From Nocardioides jensenii JCM 1364 = NBRC 14755 (lineage in GTDB: Bacteria; Actinomycetota; Actinomycetes; Propionibacteriales; Nocardioidaceae): 64,000 nt of DNA. The notes under the pieces are model-generated. The model had not been told where the DNA came from, did no database searches, and was given only the letters and a program-made list of their open reading frames with translations. Below, in pieces: positions 14,560 to 22,898 of the stretch. The number at the start of each line of letters is the position of its first letter. Within the stretch, counting starts at the first letter, position 1. Location: the NCBI RefSeq assembly GCF_001552535.1, contig NZ_BCRJ01000004.1, positions 1 through 64,000 on the forward strand. The letters run 5' to 3'. Position numbers and translations under genes: made by a program.

Positions 14560-16710
14560 GTGACCACCAGCGCCTTCGCCCTCCCCGACAACCTCGCCGC
14601 CAAGGCGGATCCACGACTCGTCGCCGACGACGACCGCCACTTCGCGGCCATCACCGACTCCCTGACCGACACCCTGGCCGACCTGCAGCATCGACTCAAC
14701 GTCGAACGCAAGGCTCCCGGCGGCATCGGTCAGGAGGCAATGGACCGCGATCAGGAGGTACGCCGACTCAGCGCCCGCCTGCGCACCCTGCGGCGCTTCA
14801 GCCTCGACCTCTGTCTCGGCCGCATGGACGGCGCCGACGGCAGTGTCGTGTACGTCGGCCGCCTCGGACTCACCGATCGCGACGGCAACCGGCTGCTCGT
14901 CGACTGGCGATCCCCCGCTGCCGAGCCGTTCTTCGGGGCCACGCACGCCAACCCGATGGGACTCACCAGCCGACGCAGGTACCGCTTCACGCGTGGCCGG
15001 GTCACCGACTTCTGGGACGAGGTCTTCGCCCCTGACGAGTTCGAAGGTCACCACGCCGCCCTCGACGATCAGTCTGCCTTCATCGCGACCCTGGGCAGCT
15101 CACGCTCGTCGGCCATGCGAGACGTGCTCGGCACGATCCAGGCCGACCAGGACGCGATCATTCGCGCCGGCTCGCGCGGGACCCTCGTCGTCGACGGCGG
15201 GCCGGGAACCGGCAAGACCGTGGTCGCTCTGCACCGCGCCGCCTACCTGCTCCACTCCGACCCCCGTCTGGCCGACGGACGTGGCGGCATCCTCTTCGTC
15301 GGGCCGCACCAGCCCTATCTGACCTACGTCGCCGACGTGCTTCCCAGTCTCGGCGAGGACGGCGTACAGACCTGCACCCTGCGTGACCTCGTCGCCGACG
15401 CCGAGAAGTTCCCCGACGAGACCGACCCCGAGGTGGCGCGCCTGAAGGCCAGCGCCGCCATGGTGCACGCGATCGAACCAGCGGTGCGGCTCTATGAGGA
15501 ACCGCCGAAGGAGGGCTTGGAGGTCGACACCCAGTGGGCCGACGTCTGGGTCAACAGCTCCGACTGGGAGGAGGCCTTCGCGTCGGTGGACTCCGGCACG
15601 CCGCACAACGAAGCGCGCGACCAGATCTGGGAGGAGCTGCTGAGCATTCTGACCGACAAGCACGAGACCGACGACGACGTCACCGAGGAGATGGTGCGCA
15701 CATCGCTGGCCCGCAACGCCCACCTGTGGGAGGCGCTGACCAGGGCGTGGCCGGTGATCGAAGCCCACGACCTGGTCGGGGATCTCTGGGAGGTGCCGGC
15801 GTACCTGCGCAGGTGCGCGCCGCAGCTCAGTCCTGATGATGTGACGCGACTGCAGCGCCCGGATCCCCAGGCCTGGACGGTGTCGGACCTGCCGCTCCTC
15901 GATGCCGCGCTGCTGCGGCTCGGAGACCCTGGGGCCTCTCGTCGGGCCCGCCGCCACAAGGCGGCCGTCGCCGCCGAACGCCGACAGATGGACCTGGTCG
16001 TCGACGACCTGGTTGCGGCCGGGGGCGACGAGTTCGGCACCGGCCTCGTCTCGATGTTGAAGGTCCAGGACATGCAGAGCCACCTCGTCGACCAGAAGGC
16101 GCTCGAGCAGGTCGATTCCGACCTGCTGGCGGGCCCATTCGCTCACGTGGTCGTCGACGAAGCCCAGGAGCTCACCGATGCCGAGTGGCAGATGCTGTTG
16201 CTGCGCTGCCCCTCCCGCAGCTTCACCATCGTCGGCGACCGGGCCCAGGCCCGGCACGGCTTCATCGAGTCGTGGCACGAGCGCTTGGAGCGCGTCGGCC
16301 TCGACCGGATCACCCAGTCCGGACTGACCCTCAACTACCGCACCCCCGCCGAGGTGATGACCGAGGCCGAGCTGGTGATCCGCGGCGAGCTTCCCGACGC
16401 GAATGTGCCGACGTCGATCCGCAGCAGCGGCGTGCCGGTCCGGCACGGTTCAACCGACGAGCTGGAGCCGATCGTCACCGCCTGGCTGGCCGCCCACTAC
16501 GACGGGACCGCGTGCGTGATCGGGGATCCCGACCTCTCCGACACTGGCCGGGTCCGTTCACTGCCGCCGGTGCTGGCCAAGGGGCTGGAGTTCGACCTTG
16601 TCGTCCTGGTCAGGCCGGAGGAGTTCGGCACCGGCATCGAGGGAGCCGTCGACCGCTACGTCGCGATGACGCGGGCCACCCGGGAACTGGTGATCCTCAC
16701 GGGTGGCTGA
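14560..16710 (+). CDS. helR: HelR/HelD-type RNA polymerase recycling motor
   Basis: A 716-residue UvrD/Rep-like superfamily 1 ATPase that acts on RNA polymerase. The N-terminus (about 20-90) is a predicted coiled coil like the arm HelD proteins push into the polymerase secondary channel. DWRSPAAEPFFGATHANP (115-132) is the HelD family hallmark. Walker A is GGPGTGKTVVAL (213-224), Walker B VVDEAQELTDAEW, and the end carries YVAMTRATRELVIL (motif VI). HelR proteins displace rifamycins and give tolerance in Streptomyces and mycobacteria. The rifamycin-associated element just upstream supports this subgroup. The GTG start follows GGAGC at 9 bases. Confidence 0.9.
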   Translation: MTTSAFALPDNLAAKADPRLVADDDRHFAAITDSLTDTLADLQHRLNVERKAPGGIGQEAMDRDQEVRRLSARLRTLRRFSLDLCLGRMDGADGSVVYVGRLGLTDRDGNRLLVDWRSPAAEPFFGATHANPMGLTSRRRYRFTRGRVTDFWDEVFAPDEFEGHHAALDDQSAFIATLGSSRSSAMRDVLGTIQADQDAIIRAGSRGTLVVDGGPGTGKTVVALHRAAYLLHSDPRLADGRGGILFVGPHQPYLTYVADVLPSLGEDGVQTCTLRDLVADAEKFPDETDPEVARLKASAAMVHAIEPAVRLYEEPPKEGLEVDTQWADVWVNSSDWEEAFASVDSGTPHNEARDQIWEELLSILTDKHETDDDVTEEMVRTSLARNAHLWEALTRAWPVIEAHDLVGDLWEVPAYLRRCAPQLSPDDVTRLQRPDPQAWTVSDLPLLDAALLRLGDPGASRRARRHKAAVAAERRQMDLVVDDLVAAGGDEFGTGLVSMLKVQDMQSHLVDQKALEQVDSDLLAGPFAHVVVDEAQELTDAEWQMLLLRCPSRSFTIVGDRAQARHGFIESWHERLERVGLDRITQSGLTLNYRTPAEVMTEAELVIRGELPDANVPTSIRSSGVPVRHGSTDELEPIVTAWLAAHYDGTACVIGDPDLSDTGRVRSLPPVLAKGLEFDLVVLVRPEEFGTGIEGAVDRYVAMTRATRELVILTGG

Positions 16711-16842
16711 CCTGATCCGCGACGAAGACGTCGGACTCCCCGGCGACGAATGCGCGAACGCGCTCGGAACCGTGGCCTGCCCAGTCATGGGACCGATCGG
16801 GTTCGAGGTGGGCGAGCACGATGCCGATCTGGCTGGGCCTGG

Positions 16843-17253
16843 TCAGGCCTGCTGGTTGACCCGCACGTGGTTGCCGGCCGGGTCTCGGAAGGCACAGTCG
16901 CGGACCCCGTAGGGCTGGTCGATCGGCTCCTGGATCACCTCGGCGCCGGTGGCCTGGACCCGGTCGAAGAAACCGTCGAGATCCGAGGTGGCCAGCACGA
17001 CGGTGGCGAAGGTGCCCTTGGCCATCATCTCCGAGATCGTGCGTGTCTCTTCCTCGGTCACCCCGGGGTCGACACCGAGTGGGTGCAACACGATCGAGGT
17101 GTCTGGTTGGTCCTTCGGGCCGACCGTCACCCACCGGACGGTTCCTTCGCCGACGTCGAGGCGGACCTCGAAGCCGAGCACGTCGCGGTAGAACGCGATC
17201 GAGGCGTCGGGGTCATTGTGAGGGAGGAAGCTGGACTGGATGCTGAGGCTCAT
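16843..17253 (-). CDS. VOC-family glyoxalase-like protein
   Basis: A 136-residue protein: SIQSSFLPHNDPDASIAFYR with DVLGFEVRLDVGEG at the start and RDCAFRDPAGNHVRVNQ at the end, both standard vicinal-oxygen-chelate elements. Metal-ligand positions are not certain from one sequence. It sits 56 bases downstream of the AraC-type regulator on the same strand, a common pairing in actinobacteria, so the regulator may control it. The ATG for MSLSIQSS was used as the most likely start. The 132 bases between it and helR contain no supported gene. Confidence 0.85.
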   Translation of the reverse strand: MSLSIQSSFLPHNDPDASIAFYRDVLGFEVRLDVGEGTVRWVTVGPKDQPDTSIVLHPLGVDPGVTEEETRTISEMMAKGTFATVVLATSDLDGFFDRVQATGAEVIQEPIDQPYGVRDCAFRDPAGNHVRVNQQA

Positions 17254-17309
17254 GCCGATCACGGTAGCGGCGCTGACCGCGTGGCGGCTTCTTCATTCCT
17301 GATCGATCC

Positions 17310-17732
17310 TCACCGGATCGGGCGACTGACCCGCTTCTCCACACAAGCAGGCAGGCCAGAGGTCGGGTGCTGTCCCTCTTCTCGCGCGCGGTAGGCGCTG
17401 GGCGGCACCCCGACGAGCTCGGCGAACCGGGTGCTGAACGTGCCGAGGGACGAGAACCCGACCGTGAAGCAGACCTCGGTCACACTCAGGTCGCCGCGCC
17501 GCAGCAGTGCCATCGCCCGCTCGATCCGACGCGTCATCAGATAGCTGTACGGCGACTCGCCGTACGCCTGCTTGAACTGGCGGCTGAGGTGGCCCGCTGA
17601 CATGTGCACGCCCCGCGCCAGTGCCTCCACGTCGAGCGGTTGGGCGTAGTCACGATCCATCCGGTCCCGGACGCGTCGCAGCAACGCGAGGTCCCGGAGC
17701 CGGTCCTCGTCAATTCCTGGACTGCTGCTCAC
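17310..17732 (-). CDS. AraC-family transcriptional regulator (DNA-binding domain only)
   Basis: A 140-residue regulator built almost entirely of the two-helix-turn-helix AraC domain: YAQPLDVEALARGVHMSAGH with LSRQFKQAYGESPYSYLMTR, then LSVTEVCFTVGFSSLGTFST and FAELVGVPPSAYR. There is no sensor domain, so it may respond to a partner or be constitutive. The VOC-family gene lies directly downstream on the same strand and is the most likely target. Confidence 0.9.
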   Translation of the reverse strand: MSSSPGIDEDRLRDLALLRRVRDRMDRDYAQPLDVEALARGVHMSAGHLSRQFKQAYGESPYSYLMTRRIERAMALLRRGDLSVTEVCFTVGFSSLGTFSTRFAELVGVPPSAYRAREEGQHPTSGLPACVEKRVSRPIR

Positions 17733-17777
17733 GCCACCGATCGTCCCACGCAGCGGTCGGTGTTCGCGACCACGGCT

Positions 17778-19070
17778 TCATGCCCGGCCGACCAGCGTTC
17801 TCGCCGTGGAGCCGACAAGATGCAGGTAGCCCGCCCACGCCCTGGCCGAACCCGCCACGGACGAGACCGTGCTGGTGCCGGTCGGGGCCTCGCCGCCGAG
17901 GAACCTCTGCTCGAGCCAGTCGAGCATGGTGGGCATGCCGATCACCATCAGACTGATGTGTTCGCTGAGCCGGTCGCGCAGGTAGCGCACCCGCGCGCCA
18001 CCGTCGACGTACGTGCCCACCTGGACGTCGACGTCGTCGACATCGATGATCTGGTCGTTCACCGACTGCAGGACCAGCAACGGGCAGTCCGGAACGTTCT
18101 TGCCGAGCCGGAGGTCGTCGAAGACCTCGAGCACTTCGGGCGATGCCAGGACATCGGCGAGCGCGGAGTCGAGATAGTCGTCGAAGTCGTCGTACGCGTA
18201 ACGGGCGACGGCGCTCACCGTCGTCATCTCCTCGAGGGCGTCGAGACGACGCTGGCCGTCGACGCTGGCGTGCTGCCGGATCACCCGGCCGAGCCCGGGG
18301 TAGATGTGGCGCAGTCCAGAGACCACCAGCGCCGGCAGGCCGGCATTCAAGCCTCCGTTGAGCTTGAGGAACGCCTCCCCCGGATCGCCAACCGGGGATC
18401 CGAGCACGGCGCCGACGAGGTTCAGCTCGGGTGCGTAGGTCGGTGCCAGCTCGGCCGCCCAGGACGAGGCCATCCCGCCGCCGGAGTAGCCGAAGATCCC
18501 GATCGGTGTGCCATCGTCGAGCCCCAGCTCCGGTAGTCGCAGGGTCGCGCGGATGCCGTCCAGGACTCGGTGCCCCGGCTCCCGAGGCGCCCCGAAGTAG
18601 CCGCCCCGACCCTCGTGGTCGGAGAGGGTGACCACGTAGCCTCGAGCGAGGAACTCGGCGATCAGCAACAGCTCGAACTGCGGCAGCGCACCCCAGGAGC
18701 GCGCGCCACGACGCAGCGCGTAGGACGGGAAGCACTTGTCCGAGATGGCGTCGATGGCGCACTGGTAGGCGATCACCCGGTGCTGGCCCTCCGGTTGGAA
18801 GTCTCGCGGCAGCAGCACGGTGGTGACCGCGACCTCGGGCTCGCCGTTCAGGTCGTTGCTGCGATGAGCCAGCTGCCAGGCGGTGATCCCGCGTTGGGGC
18901 ACCAGACCGAGGAACGCGATGCGGACCTGACGGGTTCGGATGATGGATCCGGGCGCCAGCGCCGCCAGGCCCGTGGGCGCCTCGTAGAAGGGGTCGTCCT
19001 GTGGGCGCAGTGGCCTGGCCGTGTCGACGTACGCCGACTCGACCTGATCGTGCGCACTGCTCAGGGCCAC
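17778..19070 (-). CDS. Secretory-lipase-like alpha/beta hydrolase
   Basis: A 430-residue hydrolase of the LIP (Candida lipase A-like) family found in actinobacteria. The nucleophile elbow is GIFGYSGGGMASSWAAEL with Ser at about 196; LLVLQSVNDQIIDVDDVD carries the Asp and RDRLSEHISLMVIG the His of the triad. YVVTLSDHEGRGGYFGAP is the usual strand before the elbow. No signal peptide is evident with the chosen GTG, which was picked because AAGGAG lies 6 bases upstream; a start 15 bases earlier is possible. The substrate is presumably a lipid or other ester. Confidence 0.8.
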   Translation of the reverse strand: MALSSAHDQVESAYVDTARPLRPQDDPFYEAPTGLAALAPGSIIRTRQVRIAFLGLVPQRGITAWQLAHRSNDLNGEPEVAVTTVLLPRDFQPEGQHRVIAYQCAIDAISDKCFPSYALRRGARSWGALPQFELLLIAEFLARGYVVTLSDHEGRGGYFGAPREPGHRVLDGIRATLRLPELGLDDGTPIGIFGYSGGGMASSWAAELAPTYAPELNLVGAVLGSPVGDPGEAFLKLNGGLNAGLPALVVSGLRHIYPGLGRVIRQHASVDGQRRLDALEEMTTVSAVARYAYDDFDDYLDSALADVLASPEVLEVFDDLRLGKNVPDCPLLVLQSVNDQIIDVDDVDVQVGTYVDGGARVRYLRDRLSEHISLMVIGMPTMLDWLEQRFLGGEAPTGTSTVSSVAGSARAWAGYLHLVGSTARTLVGRA

Positions 19071-19149
19071 GCGACTCTCCTTCACTTGCCGCCACAGGGC
19101 CTGCGGCGGATCCCGCGAGATGTTACCGAACCGTAGGTTCGAGCGCGGT

Positions 19150-19506
19150 TCAGTCCACGCAGAGGCAGAACGGATGGCCCGCCGGATCGAGAAAGACCCG
19201 GAAGGTGGTGCCCGGCTGGTGCTCATGCCTGACCGCACCCAGCCCGGTCACGGCAGCCTCGGCGACCTCCAGGTCGTCGACCATGACGTCGAGGTGCATC
19301 TGTTGGGGCGTGCCCTGAGCGGGCCACTGCGGTGGGGTGAAGTCGGCGACCTGTTGGAAACCGATGCAGTTGCCGTTCTCGGCACGGATCTCCGCCCAGT
19401 CGTCGGAGGCCTTCACCTCCCAGTCGAGGAGTGCGCCGTAGAAGCGGGCGAGGGCGCCGGCGTCGGGACAGTCGATGACGAAGCTCGGATAGCGTGCGAT
19501 GGCCAT
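19150..19506 (-). CDS. VOC-family protein
   Basis: A 118-residue glyoxalase-like protein: PSFVIDCPDAGALARFYGAL at the start, MHLDVMVDDLEVAEAAVTGL in the middle and FLDPAGHPFCLCVD at the end. This is the actinobacterial VOC subtype with a single compact domain that should dimerise. Substrate unknown. The ATG at MAIARYPSF was chosen because the long upstream extension is low in similarity. The upstream neighbour on the same strand is a GNAT acetyltransferase. Confidence 0.85.
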   Translation of the reverse strand: MAIARYPSFVIDCPDAGALARFYGALLDWEVKASDDWAEIRAENGNCIGFQQVADFTPPQWPAQGTPQQMHLDVMVDDLEVAEAAVTGLGAVRHEHQPGTTFRVFLDPAGHPFCLCVD

Positions 19507-19585
19507 GCCGGTCACGTTACGCAGAGATGCGGACGATCCGTGACCTGATCTGCGCCGTGGAGCGTGCGGAAGTTCTCCCTGTCCT

Positions 19586-20059
19586 TCAGGAGCGCACCAT
19601 GCGCAGCTCGTGCCCCTCCTCGCAGTCCTGCTCCTGGCCATCGGGCAGGAATCCCTGGCGCTCGTAGAAGCGCAGGGCGCGTTCGTTCCCGGCCAGCACC
19701 CACAGGTACGCCGGGTCGTCGCCGAGCGCGGCCCGCATCAGGGCGTGACCGACACCGGTTCCGTAAACCCGGGCGCGCACGTAGAGCGCCATCAGCTCGC
19801 GGGCGCCCGCACCGTCACGGCCGGCGCCAGCGCTGGCGAAGCCGACCAGGCCTTGCCCGTCCTCTGCGACCCAGGTCTCGGTGCTCGCGAGACGTTCCTG
19901 CCATCGCCGGACACGGTCTGCGGCCGGCTCTGCTCGCCGCGCGTCAAGGATCGCCTGCGCCACGAGCCCGGCGTACCCGTCGTCCCAGACGTCGAGGTGC
20001 AGGGCCGCGAGGGCGGGCCCATCAGCCGCGGACGCACGGCGAATCGTTGACTGGCTCAT
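19586..20059 (-). CDS. GNAT-family N-acetyltransferase
   Basis: A 157-residue acetyltransferase. It opens IRRASAADGPALAALHLDVW, has GFASAGAGRDGAGARELMAL and YVRARVYGTGVGHALMRAAL as the acetyl-CoA binding strand and helix, and ends with WVLAGNERALRFYERQGFLP. The acceptor substrate cannot be inferred. The start MSQSTIRRA agrees with family length. Confidence 0.88.
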   Translation of the reverse strand: MSQSTIRRASAADGPALAALHLDVWDDGYAGLVAQAILDARRAEPAADRVRRWQERLASTETWVAEDGQGLVGFASAGAGRDGAGARELMALYVRARVYGTGVGHALMRAALGDDPAYLWVLAGNERALRFYERQGFLPDGQEQDCEEGHELRMVRS

Positions 20060-20149
20060 GCGTCGATCCTGACACGGCGCCGTGCGCTGCAGCACCCGGA
20101 AAAACCGCGTGTGAGGATGACGGTCGACGAGCAACCAGGAAGGCGCCCG

Positions 20150-20707
20150 ATGGCCAAGCAGTTCCCCGAGCTGAGCGACAGACTGCGCACGTTCATCGGC
20201 GAGCAGTCGATGTACTTCGTGGGCACTGCCGCACGCGACGGACGCGTCAACGTCTCACCCAAGGGTCTCGACTCGCTCCGGGTCCTCTCCCCCACTCGCG
20301 TGGTCTGGCTCAACGGCACCGGCAGCGGCAACGAGACCGCGGCACACCTGCTGGACACACCCCGGATGACGATCATGTTCTGCTCGTTCGTCCGCGAGCC
20401 CCTGATCCTTCGCTTGTACGGCGAGGCGCGGGCCGTGCACCCAGGGGACGACGCGTGGGATGAGCTCTACGGCCTGTTCCCGCCGATGCTGGGCGCGCGC
20501 AACCTCTTCGTGCTCGACATCGACCTGGTGCAGACCTCGTGCGGGTACGGCGTTCCGCTGATGGAGCTCCAGGGTCAACGCGACCTGATGGACAGCTGGG
20601 CCCGCAAGAAGGGCGAGGACGGCCTGGTGGAGTATTGGCACGAGAAGAACCGACTCAACATCGACGGCCTCCCCACAGGTCTCCCCGAGGGTGCCTGCTG
20701 CGACTGA
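20150..20707 (+). CDS. Pyridoxamine 5'-phosphate oxidase-like flavoprotein
   Basis: A 185-residue protein of the PNPOx-like split-barrel fold: MYFVGTAARDGRVNVSPKGL is the classic start of this fold, followed by RVVWLNGTGSGNETAAHLLD and FVREPLILRLYGEARAV. Members bind FMN or F420, and some reduce or sequester small molecules. The C-terminus has a GACC end without known meaning. The ATG was chosen from AGGAAGG just upstream. It is convergent with the SRPBCC gene. Confidence 0.85.
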   Translation: MAKQFPELSDRLRTFIGEQSMYFVGTAARDGRVNVSPKGLDSLRVLSPTRVVWLNGTGSGNETAAHLLDTPRMTIMFCSFVREPLILRLYGEARAVHPGDDAWDELYGLFPPMLGARNLFVLDIDLVQTSCGYGVPLMELQGQRDLMDSWARKKGEDGLVEYWHEKNRLNIDGLPTGLPEGACCD

Positions 20708-20722
20708 CCGAGACCGCCCCGA

Positions 20723-21175
20723 TCAGGCCTCGACCACGGCCTTGATCCGTTCGAGGGTCTGTCGCATCCCGCGGAGGTTCGTGCGTCGCCGCAGCGGACC
20801 GATCACCAGGCCGTAGACCCGGAGTGCTGGATGCCCACCCAGCTCGAACGACTCGGTGACCTCCGTTCCGCCGTCGCGTTCCCGCAACTGGTAGCGCCAG
20901 TTGTTGGCACGCTGCCCGCCGGCGTAGACGGCGAACCCGAAGTCCGTGCCGACTTCGCAGCTGGTGACCTTGCAGTTGGTCCAGTAGACGGGCCCGACGC
21001 CGTTGCGCTTCACGTGCCCGCGGAAGTGCGCACCGAGCGCTGGGCCGGTGGCGCCGTCGGTCCACTCCGCCTCGAACGTCTCGGGGCTGAACTCGCCGAT
21101 CCGGGTCACGTCACTGACCAGGGCCCAGACCCGGTCGGGCGCTGCCTGCATGTGGACGGTCACTGATCCGCGCAT
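20723..21175 (-). CDS. SRPBCC-family (START-like) protein
   Basis: A 150-residue polyketide-cyclase/START-fold protein: SVTVHMQAAPDRVWALVSDV and TRIGEFSPETFEAEW at the N-terminus, then NWRYQLRERDGGTEVTESFE. The fold forms a deep hydrophobic pocket for a lipid or aromatic ligand; the function is unknown. It is divergent from the 48-residue zinc-ribbon gene across a region with a small palindrome. Confidence 0.85.
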   Translation of the reverse strand: MRGSVTVHMQAAPDRVWALVSDVTRIGEFSPETFEAEWTDGATGPALGAHFRGHVKRNGVGPVYWTNCKVTSCEVGTDFGFAVYAGGQRANNWRYQLRERDGGTEVTESFELGGHPALRVYGLVIGPLRRRTNLRGMRQTLERIKAVVEA

Positions 21176-21238
21176 GGCGCCACCCTGCCACGTGGCATCG
21201 GCCGATCAGGTGGTTCCCCTGACCTCTTCGGCCCATCT

Positions 21239-21253
21239 GTCGCATATTGCGAC
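21239..21253. promoter_or_regulatory. Small palindrome in a divergent promoter region
   Basis: GTCGCA (21239-21244) and TGCGAC (21248-21253) flank TAT between the SRPBCC gene and the 48-residue gene. It could be a regulator-binding site. The spacing of about 90 bases to the plus-strand start leaves room for a promoter between them. Confidence 0.4.
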
Positions 21254-21342
21254 GAAAAATGTGGGTGGAGCGGGTCAGAGTGGGTATCAGCATTCCGCGT
21301 CGACGTTCCTCGATCGACAACCGACGAAAGGAGGGCACGACC

Positions 21343-21489
21343 ATGTGGGACACCGTCCAGACCAACCCGGCACACCTCTCCCATGACCTGCCGTGCCCCG
21401 GTTGCGGCCATGCCGTGCACACCTACCTGTCGTGCTCCGACAGCTGTTCGTGTGTCCCGCAGCCGATGCCGGGTTCCTCGGCCGCCTGA
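21343..21489 (+). CDS. Small Cys-rich zinc-ribbon-like protein
   Basis: A 48-residue protein with PCPGCGHAVHTYLSC and CSC further on, giving six Cys and two or three His residues that could hold one or two metal ions. GAAAGGAGGGC at 5-12 bases before the ATG is the strongest ribosome site in this part of the window, which argues for a real, well translated gene. Similar short PCPGCGHA proteins occur in other actinobacteria without a known role. It stands alone between divergent and convergent neighbours. Confidence 0.75.
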   Translation: MWDTVQTNPAHLSHDLPCPGCGHAVHTYLSCSDSCSCVPQPMPGSSAA

Positions 21490-21525
21490 GCCGCGTCACG
21501 CCGCGGCCGCCCAGCCGGACCCGCA

Positions 21526-21879
21526 TCAGTCGGCCGTCAGAAGCCCGGCCAGTACGGCGGCCTGGCTGTGCGCCACGTCCTTGGTGGCCGTCACCAGAGT
21601 GAGCCGCTCACCCGTCACGCTCTCCCGGATCCGGGCCATGGCACTGCGGCCTGGATCGTCCTCGAGCTCGGCGAGATAGCGGCGCCGGAACTCCTCGAAC
21701 CTCTCGGGGTCGTGCCCGAACCACTTCCGCAGCGCGGTGGACGGCGCCACGTCCTTGTTCCAGTCATCCAGGGCCAGCGCGTCCTTTCTCACCCCGCGTG
21801 GCCAGACCCGGTCGACCAGCACCCGGGTGCCGTCATTGCCTGACGGGTCGTCGTACGCCCGTCTGATCCGCACGTCCAT
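21526..21879 (-). CDS. DUF488-family protein
   Basis: A 117-residue protein of DUF488 (YeaO-like): RIRRAYDDPSGNDGTRVLVD, RVWPRGVRKDALALDDWNKD and WFGHDPERFEEFRRRY are all family hallmarks. Its function is not established. It lies 19 bases after the start side of nothing else in an operon: the MOSC gene ends at 21899 behind it on the same strand, 19 bases upstream, so MOSC and DUF488 may be cotranscribed. Confidence 0.9.
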   Translation of the reverse strand: MDVRIRRAYDDPSGNDGTRVLVDRVWPRGVRKDALALDDWNKDVAPSTALRKWFGHDPERFEEFRRRYLAELEDDPGRSAMARIRESVTGERLTLVTATKDVAHSQAAVLAGLLTAD

Positions 21880-21898
21880 GACTGTTCCTCCGGTCGAC

Positions 21899-22438
21899 TC
21901 AGACCCGCGTCAGCGGGAAGTGGGGCTCGGGCGGCAGCTCGATCCCGATCGCGTCACCGGGGCGGACCAGCCCCCCGCGGGAGACCACCGCCATGACTCC
22001 CGCGAGACGCTCCACGGTGCCGTCGGTGTTCGTGTGGACCACCTGCTTGAGCAGCCCCTGCTGGAAGTCGTTGATCTGCCGACACGGATTGCGCAGGCCG
22101 GTGACGACGACCACAGCCTCTCCCATCGAGAGCCGGGTTCCGACCGGCAGAGCGAGCAGGTCGAGGCCCGAGGTGGTCACGTTCTCCCCCAGCTCTCCGG
22201 GAACCACGGTGAAGCCGGCGGAGATCACGTCGTCGAACAGCTCGGCATGGATCAGGTGCACCTGGCGCAGGTTGGGCTGGGACGGGTCGACGACCACCCG
22301 CGAGCGGTGCTTCACCGTGACCCCGCAGTGGGCGTCTCCCTCCACGCCCTGTCCCTCGATGAGCTGGATGCGTGTGGCCGGCAGCTTGCTGAAGGAATGG
22401 GTCGCACTTGCGTGGACGGCGGTGACTGTTGCTGGCAC
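21899..22438 (-). CDS. MOSC-domain protein
   Basis: A 180-residue stand-alone MOSC domain (molybdenum cofactor sulfurase C-terminal type): IQLIEGQGVEGDAHCGVTVK at the N-terminus, HLIHAELFDDVISAGFTVVP and GELGENVTTSGLDL in the centre, and GLRNPCRQINDFQQGLLKQV carrying the conserved Cys. Such proteins handle sulfur or persulfide transfer, or reduce N-hydroxylated compounds together with partners. The GTG start fits the family start TVTAVHASATH. DUF488 lies downstream on the same strand. Confidence 0.9.
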   Translation of the reverse strand: MPATVTAVHASATHSFSKLPATRIQLIEGQGVEGDAHCGVTVKHRSRVVVDPSQPNLRQVHLIHAELFDDVISAGFTVVPGELGENVTTSGLDLLALPVGTRLSMGEAVVVVTGLRNPCRQINDFQQGLLKQVVHTNTDGTVERLAGVMAVVSRGGLVRPGDAIGIELPPEPHFPLTRV

Positions 22439-22572
22439 CCGTCCATCTTGACACTTCGCGAATTGCCGGTGGACCCGGCCGGTGAGAGCATGCGAGCAGA
22501 GCCTGCACACGGCTCCCGGACGAGCGGTGCCGTACCCGGAACGCGACAAGACGGCGCTGGAGGAGACATCTC

Positions 22573-22887
22573 ATGTCCTGGCTCGTCCTGATCCTCTCCG
22601 GTGTCATGGAGGCCGTCTGGGCCACCGCCCTGGGCCGCTCCGAGGGATTCACCCGCCCCGTCCCGTCGATCACCTTCGTGGCCGCGTTGGTGGTCAGCAT
22701 GGCGGGCCTCGCGTGGGCGATGCGCGAGCTCCCGGTCGGCACGTCGTACGCCGTGTGGGTCGGTATCGGCGCGTCCCTGACGGTCGCCTGGGCGATGATC
22801 ACCGGCACGGAGCCGGTGTCGCTGGCGAAGGTGCTGCTGCTCGTCGGCCTCATCGGGTGCGTGGTCGGCCTCAAGTACGTGCACTGA
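22573..22887 (+). CDS. Small multidrug resistance (SMR) exporter, SugE/Gdx-like
   Basis: A 104-residue four-helix membrane protein. SWLVLILSGVMEAVWATALG carries the essential Glu of the first helix (E13), and the later AMRELPVGTSYAVWVGIGAS is the SMR signature. The GVMEAVWA form resembles SugE/Gdx guanidinium exporters more than EmrE, which has a different residue set. It works as a dimer swapping protons for a cation. A GGAGG site lies 7 bases upstream. I could not see a guanidine riboswitch in front of it. Confidence 0.9.
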   Translation: MSWLVLILSGVMEAVWATALGRSEGFTRPVPSITFVAALVVSMAGLAWAMRELPVGTSYAVWVGIGASLTVAWAMITGTEPVSLAKVLLLVGLIGCVVGLKYVH

Positions 22888-22898
22888 GGGCACGCCGC

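Noticed and set aside
16697..16842. Possible small minus-strand coding segment after helR
   Set aside because: About 45 codons read plausibly but have no start, no ribosome site and no family; it continues in an antisense frame over the VOC gene.
22500..22572. Guanidine riboswitch before the SMR exporter
   Set aside because: I looked for paired ACGR-loop hairpins and the guanidine-I core and could not build stable stems. A covariance search would decide; a hit in 22440-22572 would overturn this.
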